Shown here one piece after another: positions 25,473 through 35,295 of a stretch of 64,000 nucleotides of DNA. A model generated the notes under the pieces. The model searched no databases, was not told the DNA's origin, and saw nothing but the letters and a program-made list of their open reading frames with translations. Position numbers and translations under genes: made by a program. Source of the DNA: Bacilli bacterium. GTDB taxonomy: Bacteria > Bacillota_I > Bacilli_A > RFN20 > CAG-288. The stretch is from assembly GCA_900770925.1 (NCBI GenBank), contig CAAGLY010000011.1, forward strand, positions 1 through 64,000. The letters run 5' to 3'. Position 1 is the stretch's first letter. Every line of letters starts with the position of its first letter.

Positions 25473-27947
25473 TTATTTCTTCAGTTCGGAGACATTCGGC
25501 GCCAAGCCGAACCACTCTCCGTCTGCCTTCTGCCTAGTGAACTTAAACGGCTCAAATCCCGTAAAGAAGGAAACAATCTTATATAGCCTTCCTCTGACTC
25601 CGCTTCCGTGGTCAAGATAGTATTGGATGAGATCTAAGGGAACGGCTTCCTGGAAGTGACTTACTCCGTTCCTCTCGCTCCTATCGACACTCGATAGGTT
25701 GACACCGCCTCCGTAATAGGCAACCGGAAGGTTCCTGTACTGTCCGGAAGTCTCGCTTCCCGGAAGAGTGCCGGAATAGTAGCATCCTTTATTGGAAGCT
25801 AACTGCTGAATAGCAGGCTTAATCGGGAAGAAATCATCGATAGAGATGCTGACTTCCTTATCTCCGTTCGGATTCCTTCCGAAGATCTCATAGACCTTAT
25901 CCTGAAGAGACTTAGGAAGAGAGGAGAGGATAGTAGAGAAGTTCTCTTCGATTAATCCGGTGATATCCATCTGGGATATCTCCTTATAGTCGTAGAAGCG
26001 TGTCTTACCCGTAATTTTGATGCTGACCGGATAAGAGATACCGAACCTGCCGTTTGGAATATAAGGTATCCTGCTCGAGGATCCGTTTCCTACTGACCTA
26101 GAGGAGAACAGGTTCCTGAAGCTCATTACTGCACTTGGCGTATTGTTGTACCTGAAGGGTCCCTCAAAGACACTCTCGATACCGATAGAGGCAATACCGG
26201 AACGGTAGAAGTAGCAGGTATCGATGGTCCTTGTTCCTTTGTAGTTGTCCTCAGCTGAAGAGGTCTGTCTCCTTCCGTTCCAGAGAGAATCCAGGGATTT
26301 CTTCAGGGAAGCCCTGTTCTCTGCGTTTCCGGAAAAGTAGCCTGATCCCCTTAAATCATCGCCGGGGCCGGTAAGATAGTCATCTAAGCTCCTATTTACC
26401 TTATTTCCGTCCCTCTTTTGATATTCGCTCTTCTTTGATCCGTCAAGCTTAATATAGTCATTCGTGCCGGTATCGATCAGGAAGTTCCTTGCATTGGATA
26501 GCCTGCAGTTCTTCACTAACCTGTTCCTGCTCTGGAAAACACGGAGAACATTCTTTCCGCAGGAAAGACGGGAATAGAGAAGGGAGACATTATCCGCTTC
26601 CACATCCCTTACGCTTCCGCAGGTCTTCAGGAAAGAGAGGGAGGAAGGAGTGTTGCAGTTTCTGACATCGACATCATCGATAATCACATTCCCTTTATCC
26701 ACATACCTTCCGACATTATCCTGTCCATAGACAGCAATAAGAGGCCTGTTCTTCGGGTCTCCGAGAGCATAGGAGTAGCTAGGTCCCTTATAGAGGTCGT
26801 TCTGACCGGAGGTCGGAATCTCCCTGTTGGTTCCGTTAATGGTAACCGTCTTCGTCTTGGATGGATAGATCAGATCATGGAAGTTCCTCTTGTATCCGTT
26901 TCCGTAGAAGCTCTTCTGGACATGGACGGCTGCCCTTAAGGTCTTATCCATCGTCTTTAACGAGGTATCCTTCTTGCAGTTCTCGTTCCATTTATCCACA
27001 TACTCCGTGGAATCATTCCGGCTAAAGACATACGGAGTGAAGGTCGCTCCGTCTTTTTCGCTATAGTAGCCAAAGAGAGTCGTATTCTCGCTCTTTTCGA
27101 CTGGCTTATTCTCTTTGTAGATAACCTTCTTTCCGTCCATCTGATAGGTGTTCTTCAGGGTTTCGAAGTTCTTCCGGAGAACAACCGGTTCTCCGTCCTT
27201 GCTATCATTGGTGCAGGCCCTAAGCTGAGCATAGTCATAGACATTCACACCGCCGTCGACAATACTGAACTTTAAGGTGCTCTCCTTGCTGTCCGAATCA
27301 GAATAGCCGCAGGACATCGTGATATAGGCATCACCTCCTGCCTTGACAGAGACTTTTCCGGAAGAGACGTCATAGTCGACATTGTCGCTATGGTCTGCCC
27401 TACGTAAAGTAGAGGCCAGATCATTAGGAATGACTTTGGTCTTATAGATAAAAGAAGCCTGCTTCTTATGGTTATCCGCATCGAGATCATACTGTCCGTA
27501 ATAGGTGGTGGAATCTAAGTTGTTCTGAGAAGTCGGAATCTCCGGAAGGAAGAGAATAGCGGCTTTATCATAGATGACCGCCTCCCTTGAACGATGGACA
27601 TTTCCTTTCCGGTTCGAGCAGGTCAAAGAGAAGGTCCCCTCTTTCTTCGCATAAAGATAATAGCTGTTGTCTTTCTGCTCTAAGGAGGCGAACTCCTTTC
27701 CGTCGCTGTCCCTTTCCCAGACTAAATCATTTCCGTAGGCAAGAGGCTGCTTAGAATCATAGACAGGGGTGGCCTTAAGGAGATATCCGGTGTTGGATAT
27801 CTTGAATGCTTCCCTATCCTGATAATCCCAGTCGATGCCTTCGATGTCCTTATCAAGGACAGAGTAGGCGGCCGAAACCGAGACAATGCCTAAAAAGGCA
27901 ATGACAAAAGGAGCTAAAAGCAGAATCGCAAGATTACTCTTTTTCAT
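25473..27947 (-). CDS. large secreted beta-helix-like surface protein
   Basis: 824 residues. N-terminal signal/anchor (LAILLLAPFVIAFLGIVSV). The first 270 residues hold beta-rich segments like bacterial Ig domains. Around 430-540 comes a run of short strands (VIIDDVDVRNCN, VEADNVSLLYSRLS, RNRLVKNCRLSNARN) typical of a right-handed beta-helix. No catalytic motif is recognised. It overlaps the ABC permease gene by 4 bp (ATGA), so it is translationally coupled to the transporter, perhaps as its substrate or external partner (inference). Confidence 0.65.
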   Translation of the reverse strand: MKKSNLAILLLAPFVIAFLGIVSVSAAYSVLDKDIEGIDWDYQDREAFKISNTGYLLKATPVYDSKQPLAYGNDLVWERDSDGKEFASLEQKDNSYYLYAKKEGTFSLTCSNRKGNVHRSREAVIYDKAAILFLPEIPTSQNNLDSTTYYGQYDLDADNHKKQASFIYKTKVIPNDLASTLRRADHSDNVDYDVSSGKVSVKAGGDAYITMSCGYSDSDSKESTLKFSIVDGGVNVYDYAQLRACTNDSKDGEPVVLRKNFETLKNTYQMDGKKVIYKENKPVEKSENTTLFGYYSEKDGATFTPYVFSRNDSTEYVDKWNENCKKDTSLKTMDKTLRAAVHVQKSFYGNGYKRNFHDLIYPSKTKTVTINGTNREIPTSGQNDLYKGPSYSYALGDPKNRPLIAVYGQDNVGRYVDKGNVIIDDVDVRNCNTPSSLSFLKTCGSVRDVEADNVSLLYSRLSCGKNVLRVFQSRNRLVKNCRLSNARNFLIDTGTNDYIKLDGSKKSEYQKRDGNKVNRSLDDYLTGPGDDLRGSGYFSGNAENRASLKKSLDSLWNGRRQTSSAEDNYKGTRTIDTCYFYRSGIASIGIESVFEGPFRYNNTPSAVMSFRNLFSSRSVGNGSSSRIPYIPNGRFGISYPVSIKITGKTRFYDYKEISQMDITGLIEENFSTILSSLPKSLQDKVYEIFGRNPNGDKEVSISIDDFFPIKPAIQQLASNKGCYYSGTLPGSETSGQYRNLPVAYYGGGVNLSSVDRSERNGVSHFQEAVPLDLIQYYLDHGSGVRGRLYKIVSFFTGFEPFKFTRQKADGEWFGLAPNVSELKK

Positions 27948-29533
27948 GCATTCACCTCCCTATGAATAAACCTTTCGTTCTTCTTTTTCCGGAAGAGGAA
28001 ATAGATGCCTAGGCTGCCAAGAAGAGAAAAGAGGGAAAGAATCAGAAAGCAGGCGTAGAAAGGAACCTTATTATAGTTTAAAAGCAGAGAAACACCCAAA
28101 AGGACAAAGGGAGCTAAGTAAGAGAACACGCCTGCCCTCCCTCCTTTGCTGTTTCCTTTCTTTTTCCTTTCTCCCCTCCTAGAGAGGAGAGAGTAGGAGA
28201 AACAGAGGAATAAGGAGGAGAACAGTCCTGCCCTGGCATACAACGGACTCCTGTTCTTCGTGCAGATCCTGACAATAGACCTAGCAAGGACTGATAAGGA
28301 TAAAGCAGAAAAAGGAATCAGGATTTTCATCCAGAGCTGCTTTGAGATCGAAATAGGCCTGGTCTTCCTTAGAATGATTCCGCCTTTCTCACGGCTTAGA
28401 TAGTCATTAGCTCCGCTTAGCCTGACTAGGCTAAGGAAGACAAAGACAAAATAGGCAATGCTCTCCTTGATGTTCGGGAACAGAGCTAAATAATAGCCAA
28501 GGATACCTTTCGAGAAGATGGTGTTTAAGGCAAAAACGATCAGATAACCAAGATAGGGACCGACTAATAATAATCCGGTGAAGGAATAGAGGTTCTCACT
28601 GTCGCTGAAGAGGAGTTTCCTCTCTTTTCTCGCCAGAGCGAGAACAGGAGAGGTAACCGATGCCTTATGTTTTGCCTGTCTGAACGTGTAATCCTTCTCT
28701 CCTTTGTGAAGAACAGACTGATAGGAAGGAATGGTGACCAATAAGCCGAGAAGGAAAGTACCGAATGAGAAAGCGAACCAGAGGAAGAAGTGCAGTCCGG
28801 AGTTCTTCAGCATGAACTTCAGAACGAAGTTCGTGACGAGCAGATATTTCTGCCTAGAGATCCTCTTCTGCCTGTTTTCGGTCGTGAACAATAAAGTAAG
28901 ATCCTGGTCAGAGACAAGCTGGACGAAGATGTTTAAGACTTTTCCATAGAGAAGAGCAAGAGCAGCCCTGACAAGAAGACCGCAGATCAGGAAGAATAAA
29001 GGACGGTCATGGAGATAGGAGATGATGATGTGATAGACAGGAAGAAGGATCCTTGCGACACCTGCTTCGAAGAAGAAACAGAAGACCGGATAGAGGAAAG
29101 AGATGAAGTAATAGAATACCGGCCTATGGAACCTGACTCCATAGGAGATAAACAGAGGGTAGATCAATAAGGTTTCCCTTGCCCATTGATAGAGAAAGAC
29201 CGTAATCAGCTTAGAGAAGAACCTCGTCGAAGGATGTAAGGGAAGCGTCGATAACTGCTGCAGGTCCTCTCCGCGGTAGAATAATTTCTCGCATTTCCTA
29301 AGCAGAGAAATCCTCCTGACTAGGGAAAGAATGAAGAGGAAGAGTGTCCTATAGGCAAAAGGAACATCCGGGTATTCCTTCAGTTTCTGAAGGACACCGA
29401 CAAAAAGAAAGACTTCGACTGTCCTGAACAGAGCAAGGAAAAGAACAGAAGTCAGAATCGAAAGGATTCTCTTCTTTCCGCTCTCGGAAGAGGAAAACAG
29501 CAGACGGAAATCCTTAGCCAGAAGACTAAGCAT
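27944..29533 (-). CDS. ABC transporter permease
   Basis: 529 residues, about ten to twelve hydrophobic segments, many basic loops, and no solute-binding motif. It overlaps the ATPase gene upstream by 8 bp and the surface-protein gene downstream by 4 bp. It looks like an ABC-2-type exporter permease of low conservation. In this operon it probably moves or assembles surface proteins or polymer; no substrate can be read from sequence. Confidence 0.7.
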   Translation of the reverse strand: MLSLLAKDFRLLFSSSESGKKRILSILTSVLFLALFRTVEVFLFVGVLQKLKEYPDVPFAYRTLFLFILSLVRRISLLRKCEKLFYRGEDLQQLSTLPLHPSTRFFSKLITVFLYQWARETLLIYPLFISYGVRFHRPVFYYFISFLYPVFCFFFEAGVARILLPVYHIIISYLHDRPLFFLICGLLVRAALALLYGKVLNIFVQLVSDQDLTLLFTTENRQKRISRQKYLLVTNFVLKFMLKNSGLHFFLWFAFSFGTFLLGLLVTIPSYQSVLHKGEKDYTFRQAKHKASVTSPVLALARKERKLLFSDSENLYSFTGLLLVGPYLGYLIVFALNTIFSKGILGYYLALFPNIKESIAYFVFVFLSLVRLSGANDYLSREKGGIILRKTRPISISKQLWMKILIPFSALSLSVLARSIVRICTKNRSPLYARAGLFSSLFLCFSYSLLSRRGERKKKGNSKGGRAGVFSYLAPFVLLGVSLLLNYNKVPFYACFLILSLFSLLGSLGIYFLFRKKKNERFIHREVNA

Positions 29534-30278
29534 TTCTTTCCTCCGTCTGCTGATAGGTCGTAAAGAAGATATTCTTCAGCTGAATACGGTAATCAGGGTC
29601 TGCATTGAAATCCAGCCTATGCTCGACATGTCCGTTATTGACAATTCCGACCCGGTCACAGAGATTTGAGACCAAGTCGATATTGTGAGAGGTCAGAAAC
29701 ACAAGACGCCCCGCCTTAGCGTATTCCTTCCTCCTGCCGGTTAAGGCTTCCACACCCCTGATATCAAGACCGACCGTCGGTTCATCAAGGATCCAGATAT
29801 CCGGTTTATGAAGCAGAGAGGCAATCAGACAGAGTTTCTGCTTCCTACCATGGGAGTAGCCTTCTGTCTTCTTCTTTAAATCGTCATCGGATAAGCCAAG
29901 CCGCTTCGCTAAATAAGTCACGTTCTTCTGGAAATCACCTTCATCGACCTTATAGATCGAAGCAATGAAGTCTAAGTACTCGTATCCGGTCCTGACTCCG
30001 TAGCAGTTCGGTTCACTAGCGACATAGCCAAAAGAGGCTTTTGCCTCTAAAGGCTCCTTTTTGATATCGTATCCGTTTAACAGAATCGTTCCCTTATCGA
30101 AAGGCTTAGCTCCGATCCTGCAGTCGATTGTCGTGGATTTACCGATACCGTTCTTACCGATATAGCCGAAAACCTCTCCGGCATAGGCCTGAAGGGAGAG
30201 ACCCTTTAAGACCTGTTTCTTGCCGTAGCTCTTATCGACATGCTCAATATCGACCATGACCTGTCTTTTATCGCTCAT
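29526..30278 (-). CDS. ABC transporter ATP-binding protein
   Basis: 250 residues with all ABC motifs: Walker A GKNGIGKS (41-48), an unusual signature YSHGRKQKL in place of LSGGQ, Walker B IWILDEPT, H-loop TSHN. Closest in style to ABC-2 export ATPases. It overlaps both neighbours (4 and 8 bp). The Q-loop area reads FGYVASEPNCYG, which is atypical. It powers the permease encoded just downstream. Confidence 0.88.
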   Translation of the reverse strand: MSDKRQVMVDIEHVDKSYGKKQVLKGLSLQAYAGEVFGYIGKNGIGKSTTIDCRIGAKPFDKGTILLNGYDIKKEPLEAKASFGYVASEPNCYGVRTGYEYLDFIASIYKVDEGDFQKNVTYLAKRLGLSDDDLKKKTEGYSHGRKQKLCLIASLLHKPDIWILDEPTVGLDIRGVEALTGRRKEYAKAGRLVFLTSHNIDLVSNLCDRVGIVNNGHVEHRLDFNADPDYRIQLKNIFFTTYQQTEERNA

Positions 30279-31492
30279 GAATCTTTTCTCCTCAGACGCC
30301 TGAACTGGATATGGGTAGTATCGTCAACATCAAAGAATCCGTATTTGCTTAAGCAGTCACTGCAGAGATAGATGTCTTTCCTCTCTGTCTCATGGACATG
30401 ATTCGATTTACAGCTCGGACAGTATTTCCCGTAGATTTTTCTCTCTCCGGTCATTACGCGCAGGATATCGTTGAAATAATCCTGCCTAAGCCAGTTCTCA
30501 TCCAGCTTCTTTGTTTCCTTATGGTGGATTCTCTCCCCATAGGAAACCTGATGGAATAAGGAGAGAGCTTCAACCGTATCATACTTCTTCCACCTCTCCT
30601 TATTATCCGCACTGGCTAAGGAATTAAAGGCAATATCCTTTCGGATATAGAGAAGATGCTTAGAGGAGATCCGGGAATCAATCAGATTATCGAAATCAAA
30701 CTCAAAGGCATCCCTCTGAGGCTTAAAGTAACAGGTAACCTGATAGTAAGGCGCATAACGGAAGACATTCTTCTCCTTATCGGCCTTAATCAGATCAAAG
30801 CCACGGTAAGCCAATACCTGAGGGAGCAGTTTCCGATAGACCTGATAGGCTTTCTTCTCCCTTGTCGCATTCTTCTTTTCGGCTAACCGGTTCTGGTAGA
30901 ACCGGAAGCAGTAAAGATATTCCGGATGGTTCATTAAGACGTTAGTCTTAATCGGAGTGAATCCTCTTGGCCTTGTCTTCTTCAGTCCCTGAAAGAAGGA
31001 AGTAGAAAGAATCTTGCCTAAACGGAGATTCAGATACCTGATCCGTTCCCTAGAGGGATTGACTTCCTTAAAGGCATCGCCTTCACTTGAGAAGGCAGTC
31101 GTTAACAGAGAAGCATAAAAGAGAGACCTCTCCCTTAATTCCTTCTTGATGTCATCAAGAAGGTAAAGAAGGAAGAAGTTCTCGTTGTTATTGTACTTGA
31201 TATCGTAGTCGACAGCATGGACATACTCCGGAGAAGGAAGTCCGTTTTTCCTTTTCCACAGGGAAGTGTCCTTCCTTGTCAGACGGACATCCTCTTCTGT
31301 CCTGTTGGAGGTCTGATCCGCACGGAAGATTGCATCGTTTCTCTTTAACAGGGAGAAAGGATGCCTAAGGATAGACTGAACAACCCGGAAAAGGACTAAG
31401 AAGGAATCCAAAAGCCGCTGGTCCTCTAAGAAGGACTCCTTCTGCAAAGAGAGATTCGCTGGTCTTTGAATAGCTTCTGCTTTTCCGTTCAT
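30275..31492 (-). CDS. cytoplasmic protein with C-terminal zinc ribbon
   Basis: 405 residues, basic, no signal or membrane segment. The last 50 residues hold YCPSCKSNHVH and YLCSDCLSKYG, a four-cysteine zinc ribbon. The rest is unrecognised; it contains several K/R-rich helices. It is coupled to the ABC ATPase gene by a 4-bp overlap and lies 11 bp after the AAA+ gene, so it is part of the machinery rather than cargo. Possible adaptor between the AAA+ protein and the transporter (inference). Confidence 0.55.
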   Translation of the reverse strand: MNGKAEAIQRPANLSLQKESFLEDQRLLDSFLVLFRVVQSILRHPFSLLKRNDAIFRADQTSNRTEEDVRLTRKDTSLWKRKNGLPSPEYVHAVDYDIKYNNNENFFLLYLLDDIKKELRERSLFYASLLTTAFSSEGDAFKEVNPSRERIRYLNLRLGKILSTSFFQGLKKTRPRGFTPIKTNVLMNHPEYLYCFRFYQNRLAEKKNATREKKAYQVYRKLLPQVLAYRGFDLIKADKEKNVFRYAPYYQVTCYFKPQRDAFEFDFDNLIDSRISSKHLLYIRKDIAFNSLASADNKERWKKYDTVEALSLFHQVSYGERIHHKETKKLDENWLRQDYFNDILRVMTGERKIYGKYCPSCKSNHVHETERKDIYLCSDCLSKYGFFDVDDTTHIQFRRLRRKDS

Positions 31493-31503
31493 GATAGAAA
31501 GCG

Positions 31504-33450
31504 TTACAGCTTCTTGATCCTTTCCTTGATCCTCTTACGGGTGCGAGGGAACTCCTTGACTCCGTAAAGGGATGTCAGCCTCTTATCGACCTCTTCTAAG
31601 CACGGACGGACATAGTCCTCAAACCGTCCCTGAAGCTTACGGACAATCTTCTCGGATAAGACATAATCGAGAGCATCCTCTTTCTTGCCTCCGCATCCGA
31701 CAAAGGCAGGGATAAAGCACTCCATCTGTCCTAAGATACGGTTACCATAGGCAACCGAGAAGTTATCGGCAATATAGTTGGCAACCGAATCAAACTTCTT
31801 CCTATCGGCTTTGGTAAGCTGATAGTCCGGATTCTTCTTCGCCGCCTCAAGCCTAGCAGTAAGCTGGGTATTCGTCAGATGGATATTCTTAACGTCTCCT
31901 TCGACCTCGAAGGACTCATTACGTTCATCGAAGTCCCTCGTGACCGAACGGTCATAGACCTTATCGGCAATGGCAAAGGTGGATTCATCCTGGTTTGCGG
32001 TTCCGACAAAGTAGGAGTTAGGAGCAATACGGATCTTACCCTCTCCTAGCCTCCTAGGCGGGATGAATCCGTAAGGTAACTGATAGACACGGATCTTCCA
32101 CTGATCCTGAGGATACTCAAGAGTAGACAGGAAGTCAGCGAAGTAGTATTCGACACGGGAGATGTTCCTCTCATCTAAGACAAACCTATAGATCTTATCC
32201 GGATTATAGTTTGCCTCATAGAGCTTAAGTAAGGCATCCGTCTCGTTATAGGTCTTAGAGAAGTCATTGAAGTAACCAAGGAGAGAGGTCTTATCACGCC
32301 AGGTAGCCTGGACAGGAAGGAAGACAACTTCACCGCCGACAAACTTACAGAAGAAACGCGGAAGTGAGGATTTACCGGTACCAGACCTACCCTCTAAGAT
32401 AGAGAAGTGAGAAACACACCTTCCGGCAACAAAGGTACGTAAGTCATCTTCGGAATAGTAGAGCTTCTCGGCTTTTGCTAAATAGTTACGGAACTGTTCA
32501 ATCAGATCCGGAAGAGTCAGATTGTCAATGATGGTTCCATCCTTGACCTTGACTCCGTTATAGGTCTTATCAAGGCTAGCTAAGCCCGGGAACACCTGCT
32601 CACGGTCTTTCGTAGCCGCCTCTTCGATCGAAGCCGTGCCGTTACCGCCGACACCGCCTCCTAAGGCAGTGGAGATATCTCCGGCGGAGACATTATCTCC
32701 TTCAGCAGGAAGGGATGCCCTATCATCCGTGATATCGTTATCCTTAACCGAATCGTCACCAGCCGGCTGATCCTTTTTCCGGGTAATTAACCGGAAGAGA
32801 GAGAACACCGAGATCAGAATAGCACCGACAAAGAGGGCGATGAAGCCGTAGAGCCTAAGAGAGACAGCTAAGCTATTTCCGATAAAGGTCCTTAATAATT
32901 TAATATTCTCGCTCGTCCTCGGGCTCTGGATCAGAATTCCGACTCCGATGCTTAAAAAGGCGCAGACAAATACCGAAAGGAAATAGACACCGAAAGCAGT
33001 CAGTCCGAAAGGATTCTGACCCTTGTTCTTGATGTACTGGTATTCATAGCAGAGAGCAAAGGTAAGCAAAGAGATATAGCAGGCAACAAGGACAAGGACG
33101 ACCCTTCCAGTAACACCAGGGACAAAAGGATGAAGTCCGAGTCCCACAGCAAACTGATAGATAGCGTTATCCTCACCGCCCCTAATGGCATCCTTACTGC
33201 CATCAAGCGATAATCCGATAAAAATCAGAAAGAAGGAGAACAGCCTAGCTAAGCCAAGGGCAAGCCAGTTGCCCTGACTCCTTAAAGGATGATCGGGTTT
33301 AGCCTTCTTCCTCTTGTTCTTCCTATGCGGATCTTCTTTCTTTGCCTCAGGTGTAGGTTCCTTGACTTCTTCCTTCTTCACCTCCGCCTTAGGCTTCTCG
33401 CTCAGCCTATCTGCCATCGACTTCACTTCTTCTTTCTTTTCCTCAGGCAT
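31504..33450 (-). CDS. membrane-anchored McrB-like AAA+ ATPase
   Basis: 648 residues. An N-terminal Lys/Glu coiled segment is followed by four membrane helices (about 65-240). The cytoplasmic AAA+ domain has Walker A GRSGTGKSS, FVLDERNISRVEYYFADFL (Walker B with the insert typical of AAA_5/McrB-like ATPases), and FVGTANQDESTFAIADKVYDR with sensor and arginine-rich segments. ATG 33450 is chosen because GAGGAG precedes it and the upstream gene's stop overlaps by 8 bp; the longer frame lies in that gene. An AAA+ motor embedded next to a SipW peptidase is unusual. Confidence 0.75.
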   Translation of the reverse strand: MPEEKKEEVKSMADRLSEKPKAEVKKEEVKEPTPEAKKEDPHRKNKRKKAKPDHPLRSQGNWLALGLARLFSFFLIFIGLSLDGSKDAIRGGEDNAIYQFAVGLGLHPFVPGVTGRVVLVLVACYISLLTFALCYEYQYIKNKGQNPFGLTAFGVYFLSVFVCAFLSIGVGILIQSPRTSENIKLLRTFIGNSLAVSLRLYGFIALFVGAILISVFSLFRLITRKKDQPAGDDSVKDNDITDDRASLPAEGDNVSAGDISTALGGGVGGNGTASIEEAATKDREQVFPGLASLDKTYNGVKVKDGTIIDNLTLPDLIEQFRNYLAKAEKLYYSEDDLRTFVAGRCVSHFSILEGRSGTGKSSLPRFFCKFVGGEVVFLPVQATWRDKTSLLGYFNDFSKTYNETDALLKLYEANYNPDKIYRFVLDERNISRVEYYFADFLSTLEYPQDQWKIRVYQLPYGFIPPRRLGEGKIRIAPNSYFVGTANQDESTFAIADKVYDRSVTRDFDERNESFEVEGDVKNIHLTNTQLTARLEAAKKNPDYQLTKADRKKFDSVANYIADNFSVAYGNRILGQMECFIPAFVGCGGKKEDALDYVLSEKIVRKLQGRFEDYVRPCLEEVDKRLTSLYGVKEFPRTRKRIKERIKKL

Positions 33451-34453
33451 TTTGCTTCTCCTCTTTCGTGAACAGAATCTTCCCTTCCTTTCCGCATTCT
33501 TCATAGACTTCCCTGATTGGACCGGAATATTCGGTTTCAATCCGGTCCCTATTCCCGTCATTATAGAAGGTGACCTTCTCATCTTCGAGATAGAAGGTCA
33601 CCTTCTTGATCTCAAAGTCGGGATACTTCACCTTTTTATCTAATTCCGAAACATATCGGTCGGTAACCTTATCCCTCTTAGAGGAGACAATATCAATCCT
33701 GACCATCGAATAAAGGACAGCAAGGAAAGTACAGATACCGATTGGAGACTGAAGGAAGAGAACAAGAGCTCCGACCTTATCAATCTTCTTATTCGTATAG
33801 ACACCGACAATATCCTCAAACGTCAGATCATAATCATCGTTTGCGTTATTGGCATCGCCTCTCGTCGTATAGTGAGGGATACCCGTCGAGTCATCAATCT
33901 TGATGACTCGATGGATGATTGTCCTATTCGTCTTCCGGTTATCGTAAACAACCACATCATATAAATGGATGTCATTTACGCTCTCCGGCTTAGAGACAAT
34001 AATCCTATCGTTTTTCTGGAACTGATTATCGAGATTGTATTGCTTTCTCAGATTCTCATTTTCCAGATAGTCCTTATTGGCTTCGTTCTTCTTGCTCCTA
34101 GAGCCAGAAGCAACGACCCTGACCCTCTTATCTCCTAAGGGCATCTTATTATTCGTAATCCGGTTAGACACCGCATAGACAAACACCGGAATAAACAGAA
34201 CAAGCAAGGTATAGAAGATAACATTCGAGATAATCTTCTTCGTCTTTTTCTTCTTTATCTTCTTCTTATCCTTCGTATCAAGGAGCAGAGAAAGGAACTC
34301 GCTTGTCCGAGTTCCTTTCTCGGCCTCCTTTTTTGCTTTGTTCTGGTAATAAAGAAGAAAGACAGTCAAGGCTAGACAGAAGAGAAACAGTACGCCAGCT
34401 GTCCTAAGAATAGCGATTAAATCACCTTTCGTCAGATGTAAGGCAAGAAACAT
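33443..34453 (-). CDS. SipW-like (ER-type) signal peptidase I
   Basis: 336 residues. Two membrane helices (about 9-36 and 76-96) precede the catalytic part: VVASGSRS (Ser116/118), TIIHRVI (His181), YTTRGDANNANDD (Asp200 and following). Histidine replaces the lysine of ordinary signal peptidases, as in SipW and eukaryotic/archaeal enzymes. A third helix near 228-250 and a 90-residue tail follow; the tail is not part of the usual family. SipW enzymes mature TasA-like fibre subunits. Five such substrates lie immediately upstream in the same operon. Confidence 0.88.
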   Translation of the reverse strand: MFLALHLTKGDLIAILRTAGVLFLFCLALTVFLLYYQNKAKKEAEKGTRTSEFLSLLLDTKDKKKIKKKKTKKIISNVIFYTLLVLFIPVFVYAVSNRITNNKMPLGDKRVRVVASGSRSKKNEANKDYLENENLRKQYNLDNQFQKNDRIIVSKPESVNDIHLYDVVVYDNRKTNRTIIHRVIKIDDSTGIPHYTTRGDANNANDDYDLTFEDIVGVYTNKKIDKVGALVLFLQSPIGICTFLAVLYSMVRIDIVSSKRDKVTDRYVSELDKKVKYPDFEIKKVTFYLEDEKVTFYNDGNRDRIETEYSGPIREVYEECGKEGKILFTKEEKQNA

Positions 34454-34468
34454 GACTCATTTCCTCCT

Positions 34469-35251
34469 TTAAGACAGCCTTGTCTTCGCTGTCAGCGTAA
34501 TCTTAAACTCCAGCTTAGGGAGAGAAGAGCTATCCGTAGGCAGCTGAGTATCCGAGTTCTTTCCGTAATACCTGATTCGTCTGAACTCGTTCATCTCTTT
34601 GACCACCTCATCATCGGATTTGTTTCCGCCATCTTTATCACCATGATCATCATAGTAGTGGCACGGATTCTTTTTGTTAAAGAAACTTCCCCAGTTAAAC
34701 CCACAGGTGATAGAGAATTCGGCTTCATCCTTCTCATTCGGTTTACCGGTCATAATCTCTCTCGGTGCAAGGATATAATCTTTGCTTGGATCGTAATCCT
34801 TACCGCCGTCAGGCCTAGCTAGTTCGATATATCCGATATCGATAGCATCCTGAACAGACTGTGGAATCGATAGCTGATAAGTGCAAGTATTAATATAGGT
34901 CATCGGACCTACCTTGCCCGTAAGAGTAACCTTCCTATGCTCCCGTCCGAATCCCGTATCATGCTGGACACGTCCAGAATCATCATTAGCATCCGCATCA
35001 AAGGTGATAAGGTTCTTGTAGGTGGCACCATCTTGACCTGGCAGATCGCTGACAAATTCAAGATTACTGAAGTGAACGTGGGTGTCGTTCACGACACCGA
35101 CCTTCACTTCGCCTTGCTGATTATTCTTCTTCGTCTGGGCCACAACAAAGGAGGCTAGACCTGTTGTTAACAGGCTAGCAGAAAGGAAGAGCAGGGAAAA
35201 AACTACCCAGTTCTTGCGATGGACTTTATGATGTCTATATTTCTTGTACAC
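34469..35251 (-). CDS. SipW-dependent surface protein, WG-NP family (paralogue 5)
   Basis: 260 residues. Signal peptide of SipW type (VVFSLLFLSASLLTTGLASFVVA). The mature part is beta-rich, with VTLTGKVGP shared with paralogue 4, and has the family motif WGSFFNKKNPCHYY. A Cys pair suggests a disulphide. It ends LEFKITLTAKTRLS, parallel to paralogues 3 and 4. It is the last of five tandem relatives, 15 bp upstream of the signal peptidase gene. Confidence 0.75.
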   Translation of the reverse strand: MYKKYRHHKVHRKNWVVFSLLFLSASLLTTGLASFVVAQTKKNNQQGEVKVGVVNDTHVHFSNLEFVSDLPGQDGATYKNLITFDADANDDSGRVQHDTGFGREHRKVTLTGKVGPMTYINTCTYQLSIPQSVQDAIDIGYIELARPDGGKDYDPSKDYILAPREIMTGKPNEKDEAEFSITCGFNWGSFFNKKNPCHYYDDHGDKDGGNKSDDEVVKEMNEFRRIRYYGKNSDTQLPTDSSSLPKLEFKITLTAKTRLS

Positions 35252-35295
35252 CTTGAAATGACCTTATAACGGCACGTATTCAGAAAAAGAGATTA

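Noticed and set aside
24874..25620. A long plus-strand open frame opposite the collagen-like lipoprotein gene.
   Set aside because: It is antisense to a repetitive gene of strong codon bias, has a low-complexity Ser/Pro-rich translation and no ribosome site.
31504..33582. A longer N-terminus for the AAA+ ATPase.
   Set aside because: The extra 44 codons lie within the signal peptidase gene; GAGGAG before ATG 33450 marks the true start.
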